Of a stretch of 64,000 bases of DNA, positions 18,083 through 27,300 are shown in pieces. The position numbers were made by a program, and so were the translations under genes. Within the stretch, counting starts at the first letter, position 1, and each line of letters begins with the position of its first letter. The stretch comes from UBA12170 sp964293475 (GTDB taxonomy: Bacteria > Bacteroidota > Bacteroidia > Bacteroidales > UBA12170): assembly GCA_964293475.1 (NCBI GenBank), contig CAXYYJ010000009.1, positions 38,458 through 102,457 of the forward strand. The letters run 5' to 3'. The notes under the pieces are model-generated. The model was not told where the DNA came from, made no database searches, and saw only the letters and a program-made list of their open reading frames with translations.

Positions 18083-18763
18083 TTAATCCTTTCCAAATTT
18101 ATAGAATACGCCAATATCAAAAATGAGATTCGATGGTTCTGTAATCAACGCGCTGCCACTTTTATCCATGGTGCCTATGGCTGCATTCAAACCAAAATTC
18201 TTGTAAAAAACCCAGTCGGCACCCAAAGAAAAAGCAGTCCTGGCAATCTCTGGCCCTTCAATGAATGTAAAACCAACCGAGATGCCTGCATAGAAATGCT
18301 TATAAAAAAAGAATTTCACCCCTCCCGCAAGAATTCCTATATTTTTCCTCGGTGCCTTGCGATTTTCGGCGAGGTTAGAAAAATTCCTGTTCAAACCAAT
18401 GCCAAAATGATAGGCAAATCCCGTTATCCGACCTATTCTTTGTTGAAAGCGAAATCCTGCACCACCATAACTCGATCCATAGCCCAGACCCAGACTTAGG
18501 TATTTATTCCTGCGGGAATCGAGAAATTTTTCATTGTGTTTATTGATGTCCTTTCGGCGGATGAGGTAAATATCTTCGTAATTATAGATCATTATTCCCA
18601 ATTCATTGCTTTGGATAGTTATAGAAATTTTTGGTATTTCGCTGATGATTAACCCCGAAATGCGATCCCCATTTTTGAGATATACCATATCGGTCAGACG
18701 TTTTTGCGCCATGGAACTCACAGCCAGGGTAACGATGAATGAGAAAATCAGCAGACTTCGCAT
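18083..18763 (-). CDS. Predicted outer-membrane barrel-like protein (paralog 1 of 3)
   Basis: A 226-residue protein with a signal peptide (VTLAVSSMAQ) and one VYLKNGDRISGLIISE module, followed by the shared glycine/aromatic beta-strand region (SLGLGYGSSYGGAGFRFQQR). It is the first gene of the four-gene envelope operon. A long AT-rich imperfect palindrome lies 40-84 bases upstream of its start, which may be its operator. I do not recognise a named family. Confidence 0.7.
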   Translation of the reverse strand: MRSLLIFSFIVTLAVSSMAQKRLTDMVYLKNGDRISGLIISEIPKISITIQSNELGIMIYNYEDIYLIRRKDINKHNEKFLDSRRNKYLSLGLGYGSSYGGAGFRFQQRIGRITGFAYHFGIGLNRNFSNLAENRKAPRKNIGILAGGVKFFFYKHFYAGISVGFTFIEGPEIARTAFSLGADWVFYKNFGLNAAIGTMDKSGSALITEPSNLIFDIGVFYKFGKD

Positions 18764-18802
18764 TTTGATGAATCTTTGATTTCCCGAAATTAGTATATAT
18801 TT

Positions 18803-18847
18803 TAATATTACCCTAAAAAATGATTATTATTTTATAGGGAAATATTA
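18803..18847. repeat. AT-rich imperfect palindrome upstream of the envelope operon
   Basis: A 45-base inverted repeat: 7 + 5 + 5 paired bases interrupted by two A-A mismatches, around a 7-base loop (TAATATT/AATATTA, CCCTA/TAGGG, AAAAT/ATTTT). It has no T-run on either side, so it is more likely an operator or mRNA structure than an intrinsic terminator for anmK. Confidence 0.6.
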
Positions 18848-18927
18848 TTGTGTATATTCAATTGCTTAAAATGCTGAATACCTTGTTAACCAATGTAAAT
18901 CAAATAATTAGCTGTGGGTCTTTATGC

Positions 18928-19989
18928 TTATTTCCCATGATAAAGCGCACCACTTACACTGTTTCTTGTGGCTCCTGTAACTTCTGAATAAATATTGAAT
19001 TCATTCAACATTCTCAAAACCCCCAAAAAGGCAAAAATGATGGCTTCCTTCATCTCGATGATATTTTTATGCGGAGTGGAAATTTTATGTAAGGTTAAGG
19101 AAGCTATTCGCTTCATCAGGAAGTCATTAAAAACGCCTCCGCCCGTAAAAAGAACATCACTTTTATCCGGAAGTACCTCCATACACCTGGCTATTTGCAT
19201 TGAAATATGCTCGGTAAAAGTTCTTAGCAGATTTAGGGTGTTGTCTTGTTCCGAAATCAAGGGGAGAATAAAACTGTTTACCCATTCTTTTCCCAACGAT
19301 TTGGGGTGAGGAAGTGAATAGTAGGGGAGTTGGTTGAGTTTATGGAGAATGTCCATATTTACCTGCCCCTGCTCTGCCAATTTCCCACCATTGTCATAGG
19401 GAAGATTCAATTGTTGGGTCAGCATATTGAGCACAATGTTTACCGGGCAAATATCAAATGCAACCAAATTTTTTTCATTTCGGAAGGAAATATTCGAAAA
19501 ACCACCCAAATTGATTCTGGCGTTGTATTCGGAGAACAGTAAATCGTCGCCCAGAGGAACCAATGGGGCGCCCTGTCCACCAAGTGCCACATCCATGCTT
19601 CGAAAATCGCAGGCTACAAGTTGCTGGCAAACTGAAGCCATGGCTGCTCCATCGCCAATTTGATTTGTATAGCCCAAAGCGGGATTGTGAAAAATAGTAT
19701 GGCCATGAAATCCTACCACATCATCTTCGAGATTGTTTTCCTGAATAAACTTATGAACTATTTCGCCATTCAGCCGGCCATATTCCACATGGGTTTTAAC
19801 AAAATCCAAAGCCGAAGAATCTGGCAAAAAACGCAATCGGTTTTGCCAGGCAGTGGAGTAGGGGATGCTTTTCCAGGGACCCAGGCTAAATTGCCAAATA
19901 TCTTTTTCCTTCCGAAATTCCACATAGGCCAAATCAATCCCGTCGAGTGATGTGCCTGACATAACACCTATTGCACGATATTTTTCCAT
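18928..19989 (-). CDS. anmK: Anhydro-N-acetylmuramic acid kinase
   Basis: A 353-residue kinase with the family's opening motif GVMSGTSLDGIDLAYV (residues ~8-23). Also present are IGDGAAMASVC, the ATP-site region NLGGFSNIS (~170) and a C-terminal LFTGGGVFNDFL. AnmK phosphorylates and opens 1,6-anhydroMurNAc released during peptidoglycan turnover, giving MurNAc-6-phosphate for recycling. It lies 3 bases after murF and is cotranscribed with it, so cell-wall synthesis and recycling genes are paired. Confidence 0.95.
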   Translation of the reverse strand: MEKYRAIGVMSGTSLDGIDLAYVEFRKEKDIWQFSLGPWKSIPYSTAWQNRLRFLPDSSALDFVKTHVEYGRLNGEIVHKFIQENNLEDDVVGFHGHTIFHNPALGYTNQIGDGAAMASVCQQLVACDFRSMDVALGGQGAPLVPLGDDLLFSEYNARINLGGFSNISFRNEKNLVAFDICPVNIVLNMLTQQLNLPYDNGGKLAEQGQVNMDILHKLNQLPYYSLPHPKSLGKEWVNSFILPLISEQDNTLNLLRTFTEHISMQIARCMEVLPDKSDVLFTGGGVFNDFLMKRIASLTLHKISTPHKNIIEMKEAIIFAFLGVLRMLNEFNIYSEVTGATRNSVSGALYHGK

Positions 19990-19992
19990 GGT

Positions 19993-21276
19993 TTAAAGCA
20001 GTGTTTCCTTGAGCAATTCAAGTTTAATTCCCCTGCTGCCTTTTAGCAGAATGACTTTCCCACGGGGCTTTACTGATTTTAAATAATCCAGTGCCGCCAC
20101 ATTATTTTCAAAGAAATGAAATTCAGGGTATTCTGCTTTCCAATGAAAAAAGGCTTTTCCCACCAGAATGATTTGCCCAAATTCAGCAATTTTCAACTCA
20201 TCCAAAATGTTTTTATGTTCCTGTTTTTCATAGGCTCCTAACTCCAGCATATCGCCAAGAATCGTCATTTTATCATCGCCAGGATGTTTTCTAAATGATA
20301 AAACAGCCTGTTTCATGCTGCTGGGATTGGCATTATAGGCATCGAGAATCAAGGTGTTGCTCGAGCCTTTCTCCACCTGCGAGCGGTTATTGGTGGGTTT
20401 GTAGTTTGTGAGCGACGCCACAATATTTTCGGGGGAAATTTTAAAGTACGTTCCTACGGCAATAGCAGATGCAGCATTTGTTAAATTGTATTCCCCAAAT
20501 AGATGGGTGGCAATAGTATTTCCGATCCAGTCAAAAATAAGCTGATGGTCCGAAGGTTTTAGTTGCACAGAAAATTGGCTTTGTGAATTTGAACCATAGG
20601 TAATTCTTGAAATGGAGCTGCTTTTTTCCATCAATAAAGAATCATCGGCATTCACGAAAACAGTCCCATGTTTTACTGAAACTGATTCATAGAGAGCCAA
20701 TTTGGTTTTAATAATATTTTCATAGGATCCGAACCCTTCCAAATGGGCCTTTCCAATATTGGTGATAATCCCAAAATCGGGTTGCGATAGCGCACAAAGC
20801 TCAGCAATCTCTCCCACATGATTGGCGCCCATTTCAATCACAGCAATTTGATGTTCGGGTTTTAATCGTAATAAAGTCAGGGGAACGCCGATATGGTTAT
20901 TGAGATTCCCGAGTGTAAACAGCACCTTGAGTTCTGAGCCTAAAACAGTAGAGACGAGTTCTTTGGTGGTGGTTTTGCCATTGGTTCCGGTAATTCCAAT
21001 TATGGGAATCCGGAATTGATTTCTATGCAATACTGCCAATTGTTGAAGAGTTTTCAGGCTGTCATCGACCAATGTCATATTCTTGTGGGACAAATAAAAA
21101 TCCGCGTCATCAACTATTACATGGCTTGCACCCATTTCGAGTGCTTTAAGAGCAAAGGAATTGCCATTAAAGTTTTCGCCTTTTAGGCAGAAAAACAATT
21201 CTCCACCGCCGATATTTCTTGTATCAATAGAAACTCCGGTAGAATTGCAGAAGGTTTTGTAGATTTCGTTTAGCAT
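19993..21276 (-). CDS. murF: UDP-N-acetylmuramoyl-tripeptide--D-alanyl-D-alanine ligase
   Basis: A 427-residue Mur ligase with the P-loop GITGTNGKTTTKELV at about residues 94-108. Also present are EMGANHVGEIAEL, the Mur-ligase DAYNANPSSM motif near residue 314 and GDMLELG. The N-terminal domain contains STGVSIDTRNI. It adds D-Ala-D-Ala to UDP-MurNAc-tripeptide in the cytoplasm. The gene begins just after the gldJ terminator and is followed within 3 bases by anmK. The gldJ-murF neighbourhood is also known in other Bacteroidota. Confidence 0.97.
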   Translation of the reverse strand: MLNEIYKTFCNSTGVSIDTRNIGGGELFFCLKGENFNGNSFALKALEMGASHVIVDDADFYLSHKNMTLVDDSLKTLQQLAVLHRNQFRIPIIGITGTNGKTTTKELVSTVLGSELKVLFTLGNLNNHIGVPLTLLRLKPEHQIAVIEMGANHVGEIAELCALSQPDFGIITNIGKAHLEGFGSYENIIKTKLALYESVSVKHGTVFVNADDSLLMEKSSSISRITYGSNSQSQFSVQLKPSDHQLIFDWIGNTIATHLFGEYNLTNAASAIAVGTYFKISPENIVASLTNYKPTNNRSQVEKGSSNTLILDAYNANPSSMKQAVLSFRKHPGDDKMTILGDMLELGAYEKQEHKNILDELKIAEFGQIILVGKAFFHWKAEYPEFHFFENNVAALDYLKSVKPRGKVILLKGSRGIKLELLKETLL

Positions 21277-21285
21277 TTTAGGGCA

Positions 21286-21332
21286 TAAAAAAAGTCATTT
21301 TGATTCCGGATTCCTCCTTCTCAAAATGACTT
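21286..21332 (-). terminator. Rho-independent terminator of gldJ
   Basis: A perfect 12-bp stem (21292-21303 with 21321-21332), a 17-base loop and a T-run on the minus strand (A-run 21287-21293). It lies just after the gldJ stop and just before the murF start, so it uncouples the two genes or allows only partial read-through. Confidence 0.85.
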
Positions 21333-21350
21333 GTATTGTATTATAAATCT

Positions 21351-22847
21351 TTATTTACTTCCAGACATGGGGCTACCCACGCGGGTCATGGCACATCTGA
21401 ATCCAATAAAATTTGTGGATTCGGTTTGATGTAAGAAACGACGAACAGAAGGACTCAGATAGTAAGCAGGGTCTGCCCAGCTACCACCTTTATAAACCCG
21501 TACATCGTCGTTAATCATTGATGTTTTTCCATATTCATACATCAGGCTGGTAGCAGTACCAGTTTGAAGAGAATCAGGGATTGATTTCCAATCTTCGCCG
21601 TTTATGATAGCAGAGGTAAAATCACCATCTAAATGGTTGATATTGTCGGCTTTGCGATAGTTTTTGCGGCCTTCAGCTTCTTCAACAGCAATGTTTCTGT
21701 ATTTAATTCTTCCCAAACTGTCTTTAGGAGCAATAAAACCATCCTGATCGGTAACTTTTGTTTGGAATACGTTACCCCTATAGGCTGCGAGGTCGTCAAA
21801 ATCGTCGAGTGAAGAAGGACGGTAAACATCGAGTACCCATTCGGCTACGTTACCACCCATATTATACAACCCGTAATCGTTGGGGAAATAGGTTCCAACT
21901 TCGGTAGGAATATCGGCTCCATCGTTCAATGCACCTGCAACCCCCATATAGTCACCACGACCTCTTTTAAAGTTGGCAACAAAATTACCATAGTATTTTT
22001 TATCGTCTGTACGAACATAGTTACCATTCCATGGATAGGTTTTTCTTTGGCTAATGCGTTCATACTGGGTATTTTCGATAAGACCAAGAGCGGCATATTC
22101 CCATTCAGCTTCGGTGGGGAGACGATAATCTGGCAACAGATAACCATCTTCCATGCGGGCAATACGAGTTCCGTCGCTGTTGGGGTTCAGGTTTTCGATG
22201 GGTTCGTTAACCAGACCTTCATATTGACCAGCCATATATGCGGTGGTGTTAAAGTTGTTTTCGTCGGCCTGATCCAGGTCAATATCCAATACTTTTCTTT
22301 CCACTAATTTCCACTCGTTAACCCTGTCTGTACGCCATTTGGCATAATCGTTAGCCTGTAACCAGTTAACACCAACCACAGGATAATTTCTGTAAGCGGG
22401 GTGACGGAGATAGTTATCAACTAAGGGTTCGTTGAATCCTAAACGTGATCTCCAGACTAAAGTATCGGGCAAAGCTTTACGGTGAACTTCGGGGTAGTTA
22501 ACTCCGTACACACGATTTAACCAATAAAGATATTCAAGATAATCCACATTGGCTACCTCTGTTTGGTCCATATAGAACGAACGTATGGTTACGCGGCGAG
22601 GAAAGTTGTTTGTATTAAAAACAACCTGATCCTGAGTTGTTCCCATAACGAAGGTACCTCCTTCAATAAGAACCAGACCTGGGCCGGTTTCCTGTTCTAC
22701 ATAATCTTTGACTTCAAAACCACCTGTTTCAGGGTCGTTATAGGACCAGCCGGTGGTTCGTGAACCATCTTTGCCACCACAAGAACTCAAGGCGACCAAA
22801 AGAGCCGCCGTAGTTACAAATCCTATTGTTTTTCTCAAACTATACAT
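21351..22847 (-). CDS. gldJ: GldJ-like T9SS/gliding lipoprotein (SUMF1 fold)
   Basis: A 498-residue lipoprotein with lipobox ALSSC (Cys at about residue 23). It has a formylglycine-generating-enzyme-like (SUMF1) domain: GGTFVMGTTQ, DQTEVANVDYLEYLYW, LPTEAEWEYAA, GNVAEWVLD and SFIGFRCA-like ending (NFIGFRCAMTRVG). In T9SS this fold is used by GldJ and GldK/PorK as a structural lipoprotein without catalysis. Adjacency to murF and to porU/porV favours GldJ over PorK, whose gene normally sits with porL-M-N, absent here. Located at the periplasmic face of the outer membrane. A SprF/PorP gene lies 33 bases upstream. Confidence 0.87.
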   Translation of the reverse strand: MYSLRKTIGFVTTAALLVALSSCGGKDGSRTTGWSYNDPETGGFEVKDYVEQETGPGLVLIEGGTFVMGTTQDQVVFNTNNFPRRVTIRSFYMDQTEVANVDYLEYLYWLNRVYGVNYPEVHRKALPDTLVWRSRLGFNEPLVDNYLRHPAYRNYPVVGVNWLQANDYAKWRTDRVNEWKLVERKVLDIDLDQADENNFNTTAYMAGQYEGLVNEPIENLNPNSDGTRIARMEDGYLLPDYRLPTEAEWEYAALGLIENTQYERISQRKTYPWNGNYVRTDDKKYYGNFVANFKRGRGDYMGVAGALNDGADIPTEVGTYFPNDYGLYNMGGNVAEWVLDVYRPSSLDDFDDLAAYRGNVFQTKVTDQDGFIAPKDSLGRIKYRNIAVEEAEGRKNYRKADNINHLDGDFTSAIINGEDWKSIPDSLQTGTATSLMYEYGKTSMINDDVRVYKGGSWADPAYYLSPSVRRFLHQTESTNFIGFRCAMTRVGSPMSGSK

Positions 22848-22863
22848 TTATCGATTTTTTTTG

Positions 22864-22871
22864 CAAATTTA
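22864..22871 (-). promoter_or_regulatory. Candidate -7 box upstream of gldJ
   Basis: TAAATTTG on the minus strand fits the TAnnTTTG consensus. It sits in the short gap between the porP-like gene and gldJ, with the start codon only ~16 bases downstream. No matching -33 element is evident, so support is weak. Confidence 0.3.
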
Positions 22872-22880
22872 GTACTTTTA

Positions 22881-23891
22881 TTAAAAACTGGGCGATGGAA
22901 TAGCATCTAATCTTGTGCGTCTTGACCGGTACTGAGAACCTGTATCAAAGGTATAGCCCAGCGAAATCTCGTGTGCCCCACCAGTGTTGTTCTGCAGTTT
23001 GGAAACAGTTACATCGTAGCTGTAGCCAAAACGAAGACTTTTGTATTCAAAACCCAATAAAACTATGATAGCATCGGCATTGGTAATATCGTGACGATAC
23101 CATGTTCCAATAACGAAGGGATTCTTATTAAAGTATACACCAACATTCAGCTGCTTAAAATTATCCTGCTGTTGGTAAATAATATTTGGGGATACGGTGA
23201 TTCGGTCATATCGGGCACCTCTGTATTTACGATTTCTGAGGTCGATAACGGCGCCCCCGTGCAAAGTAATTTTCATGTGCAGCTTGCTGAGCTTATCATC
23301 GTAGAATCCATTGGACGGCTGAGTTAAGTGATCCACAGAAACACCTCCAAAGAAAATATCCTTGTAAGTATAAACCATACCTGCACTAAAGTCGACAATA
23401 CTTTTGCTGGTGGATGCAGGAGCTACTTCATCAGTTTCAAACACCAAACCTCTGATAGGGTCAAACTGATCGGGCCATTGCAGGGCACTCCAATCTAACC
23501 TGCCTTGAAAGAAACTGGCCTTTACTCCGAAATTGACAAACATCTCGCGGTTAATTTTCAGTCGGTAACTATACAAAGCACTGATACCCCCGCTCACCAA
23601 AACTCCCTGTCCGGCTCTGTCGGTCATAAACGACAAGCCGATACCACTGTTAATTGCCGGCAAATATTGATCGTAGGCTGCGCCATAGGTAACAAAATTT
23701 GCATCAAGAGATGGCCATTGATTCCGGTAATTAAGCGTAAGGCGTGGTGTTAAAGCAGATCCGGCTAATGCTGGATTGAGGTATAGTGGGTTTGCGTAAA
23801 ACTGCGAAAAGTGTGGATCCTGGGCCATTGTAGAGCCTGTCAGGCCTACGATTAGCAAGGTAAAAATGATTTTCGTTAGTTTGTTGTTCAT
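22881..23891 (-). CDS. PorP/SprF family T9SS membrane protein
   Basis: A 336-residue outer-membrane protein. I take the ATG at 23891 because it begins a good signal peptide (LTKIIFTLLIVGLTGSTMAQ); the frame can be extended upstream to 23975, but those 28 residues are not signal-like. The mature start QDPHFSQFYANPLYLNPALAG is the PorP/SprF hallmark. The C-terminal half is a series of beta strands ending in an aromatic residue (SPSF). PorP/SprF proteins form barrels that associate with T9SS and with secreted type B cargo. It is cotranscribed with gldJ. Confidence 0.92.
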   Translation of the reverse strand: MNNKLTKIIFTLLIVGLTGSTMAQDPHFSQFYANPLYLNPALAGSALTPRLTLNYRNQWPSLDANFVTYGAAYDQYLPAINSGIGLSFMTDRAGQGVLVSGGISALYSYRLKINREMFVNFGVKASFFQGRLDWSALQWPDQFDPIRGLVFETDEVAPASTSKSIVDFSAGMVYTYKDIFFGGVSVDHLTQPSNGFYDDKLSKLHMKITLHGGAVIDLRNRKYRGARYDRITVSPNIIYQQQDNFKQLNVGVYFNKNPFVIGTWYRHDITNADAIIVLLGFEYKSLRFGYSYDVTVSKLQNNTGGAHEISLGYTFDTGSQYRSRRTRLDAIPSPSF

Positions 23892-24366
23892 ATGGTTATT
23901 CAAATTTGAACAGGTTCTGTCGTTTAAGAAAACAATATTACGAATATTTTTTTGATTCCTAAAAATATTTATCAAATCAATTTACGTCTCTTTTTTTTGT
24001 GTTTTCGGTGGTTATACTTGCTGTCGACATTTTTTGTTTCGATGTTTCGAACATTAATTTTGATTCTCTTTTACGATACCCTGATTGTTAAAATAATTAT
24101 TAATTCTCTCTCAAAATTAGCAATAATAAAAACTATTATCAACGAAAAAAATTATGCCCCAAAAAAAGAATTTTGGAGACAGGCATTGTTCATTGTTAAA
24201 TTTTGCATAAACGACCACTTTGATGCCGTAGTAGTTGTCTGATATTAGAAAAAAGGTAATAATGCATGTATAATAAAAGTAAATTTGTGCCGTTATCTTA
24301 TTGTATTTTCGAAAAAGCATTTTTTTCTGATTATAATAGGAGTTACCAAAAACAAAAATCATAACA
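23892..24366. other. 475-base divergent intergenic region between porP-like and porU
   Basis: This is a very AT-rich divergent control region. Open frames at 23952-24242 (plus) and 24117-24362 (minus) are low-complexity, AT-driven and overlap each other, so I do not call them. One TAnnTTTG box at 24280-24287 faces porU. Confidence 0.6.
24280..24287 (+). promoter_or_regulatory. Candidate -7 box of the porU operon
   Basis: TAAATTTG matches the TAnnTTTG consensus 80 bases before the porU start. No convincing -33 element lies at the usual distance. Confidence 0.4.
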
Positions 24367-27300
24367 ATGAAACATTATTTCTTACTTCTTGCAACCCTTG
24401 TCATGCCTTTGTTTCTTATGGCGCAGCTGACCAGCCAAAAAGTGGAAATCAAATGGATAGATAACATTTCTAACCAGCAGGATTCACAACCAAATTTTTA
24501 TTTTGAAGGCATGAAAAATTTTGGGCCTACGGGCCTAGTGCCGTATTTTTATACAGAATTTGAACTGCTGCCGCAGCAGGAAATCAGTAGAATATGGTTG
24601 TCCAATATTATAGAAGAGACAATGCCAATAAACCCGGTATCATTCGATGGTTTAAATATGGATTTAGTAAATCAATATAAGCCTGAATACGAAATAAAAG
24701 AATTTGATGGCAAAAGATTAGCGCGGGTTTATATACCCTGCCTGGCGAAAAATCAATTGTCTGGTTATATAAACCGCCTTCAAAGTTTCGATTTAGAGTA
24801 TAGTGTAGATGAAAACAATATAACCCTTGATAAAGAACTTAAATCAAGGAATTTCGCTCAAAGTTCGGCGTTGGGTTCTGGCAGCTGGTACCAATTTAAA
24901 GTGTCGAACACAGGTATTTATAAGATAACCTATGAACAAGCCGTTTCTGCAGGGATGAATTTCGAAGGACTTTCTTCTCAAAAGATTAAGGTTTATGGCT
25001 TTGGGGGTATGCTTCCGGAAAATAACAATGATTTGAAATATGAAGATATACCAGAAATTTCGATTAAAATGGTTGATGGTGGTGATGGGGTTTTTGGTTC
25101 GGGCGACTATATTCTTTTCTTTGCGGAGGGTCCTGATACCTGGACCTATAACAGTGAGATGGAAGTCTTTCAGCACAATTTAAATATTTATAGCCGCGAA
25201 GCCTATTATTTTATGGTTTTGAGCAATGGCGAAGGTAAGAGAGTGAATTCTATCAATACAACTCAAAACGCCAATTACTCGGTTAATACTTTTTCGGATT
25301 ATCAGGTTAAAGAAGATGAAACAACTAACCTAATTAATTCAGGCAGACGTTGGTTTGGTGATAAATATGAGTTTACCACAGAATATCAATATCCTTTTAG
25401 TTTTGAAAACATTGCCACAGGATCAGGAGTTTATGTTAAAGCAGTTTTTGGCGCCCGCAGTTCAACATCGAGCAGGTTTACCCTTACAGCCTTCGATATA
25501 TCCAAATCGGTGAGTATTGCAGCCATACCATCAGGAAGTTATCCGAGCTATGCGGTTAATGGTGAAATTCGTCACCAGTTTAACCCAACCACAACTCCCT
25601 CATCCTTTAATATTAAGGTGAATTATAATCAGCCCACTTCGAGCAGCATTGGATGGCTCGATTTTATTGAGGTGAATGTGGAAAGAAATCTGATTTTCAA
25701 TGGAACTCAAATGACTTTCAGAAATCCCAAAAGCATTGGAGAAGACAGAATTTCGGAATTTGTTATGCAAAAAAATGCCAGTCATTCTCCCGAAATCTGG
25801 GATATCACCAACTTTACAACTCCCACAGTTGTTTCTGCCAACCAACAGTCAAACTCCGTAACCTTCAAATCAAATACATCAATTCTAAGAGAATTTGTGG
25901 CCTTTCAGGAAAGTTCGGCTCTAAGGGCGGAGTTTGTGAAATCCATTGAAAATCAGGATTTACATGGCAATTTTAATTACGACTATATCATTATCACCCA
26001 TCCCGACTTTTTGGCTCAGGCCAACGAACTTGCCGATTTTCATCGTGAAACCAGCAATTTAGATGTATTTGTCACCACTCTTGAGCCCATTTACAATGAG
26101 TTTAGTAGTGGACGGCAAGATGTTAGTGCCATTCGCGATTATATGCGATGCGTTTATGAGAATTCCAATAAAAAGCTCAAATACCTGTTGCTTTTTGGTG
26201 ATGCCAGCATGGACTATTTGAATCGTGTGGATAACAATACCAACATGGTGCCTACCTGGCAATCATACGAAAGTTTTAATCCCATTTCATCCCTGGCCAC
26301 TGATGATTATTTTGGATATCTGGATGTAAACGAAGGGGATTTTTCGTACGATGAAATTGATTTGGGGATAGGAAGATTTCCGGTTGTAACCGTTGATGAA
26401 GCTCAGCAAATGGTTGATAAAGTGAAACATTATAAAAGCTTTTCCGAAGGCGTGCATGCCGATTGGCTGAATAATATTTGCATTATTGCCGACGATGAAG
26501 ATAATAACCTTCATGTTACTCAGGCCGATGATTTAAGTATTCTGGTGGACAGCATCTATCCTTCGGCCAATATTGATAAGATTTATGTGGATGCTTATGC
26601 GCAGGAATCAACACCGGCGGGTCAAAGATATCCCAAGGTTAATGAATCAATCAATGAGAAAATAGATAAAGGTGCACTCATTATCAGTTATACCGGACAT
26701 GGTGGAGAAGTAGGCTGGGGACAGGAGCGTTATCTCGATGTTCCGGATATATATACCTGGACAAACTATAACAAACTAGCTGTGTTTTTGACTGCCACCT
26801 GCGAATTTGCGCGTTACGACGATCCGGACAGGGTGAGTGCCGGGGAGCTTATTTTTCTCAACAACCGCGGAGGTGGAATAGCATTATTTACCACATCAAG
26901 AGCTACCTATGCCGGTTCCAATTTCGTGGTTTCCACAAACTTCTATAAAATCGCACTTAAAAAAGACCAGGGCGAATATCCTACCTTGGGCGATTTGCTC
27001 AAAAAAACCAAGCTCGCCAGTGGTGAAGGCGTTAATGTGATGAAATTTGTTCTTTTGGGCGATCCCGCCATGAAAATGAATATGCCCGAAAATCAGGTGA
27101 AAATAACTTCTATTATCAATAATGGAAATAATCAGGAAACCGATACTTTAAAGGCTCTTTCTAACATAACCATTTCAGGTGAAATTGTTGATGTTAACAA
27201 CAATCTGATGTCGCAGTTTAATGGTTCTGTGTATCCTTCTATTTACGACAAACCAACCACAGTGAGCACTTTAGCCAATGATGCAGCGAGTAAAGTATTT

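Noticed and set aside
21351..22847. Calling this gene porK/gldK
   Set aside because: Same fold, but porK sits with porL-porM-porN, absent here; neighbours murF and porU/porV favour gldJ.
23952..24242. 96-codon hydrophobic frame in the porP-porU divergent region
   Set aside because: Low-complexity AT-rich translation, overlaps a minus-strand frame at 24117-24362, and occupies a promoter region.
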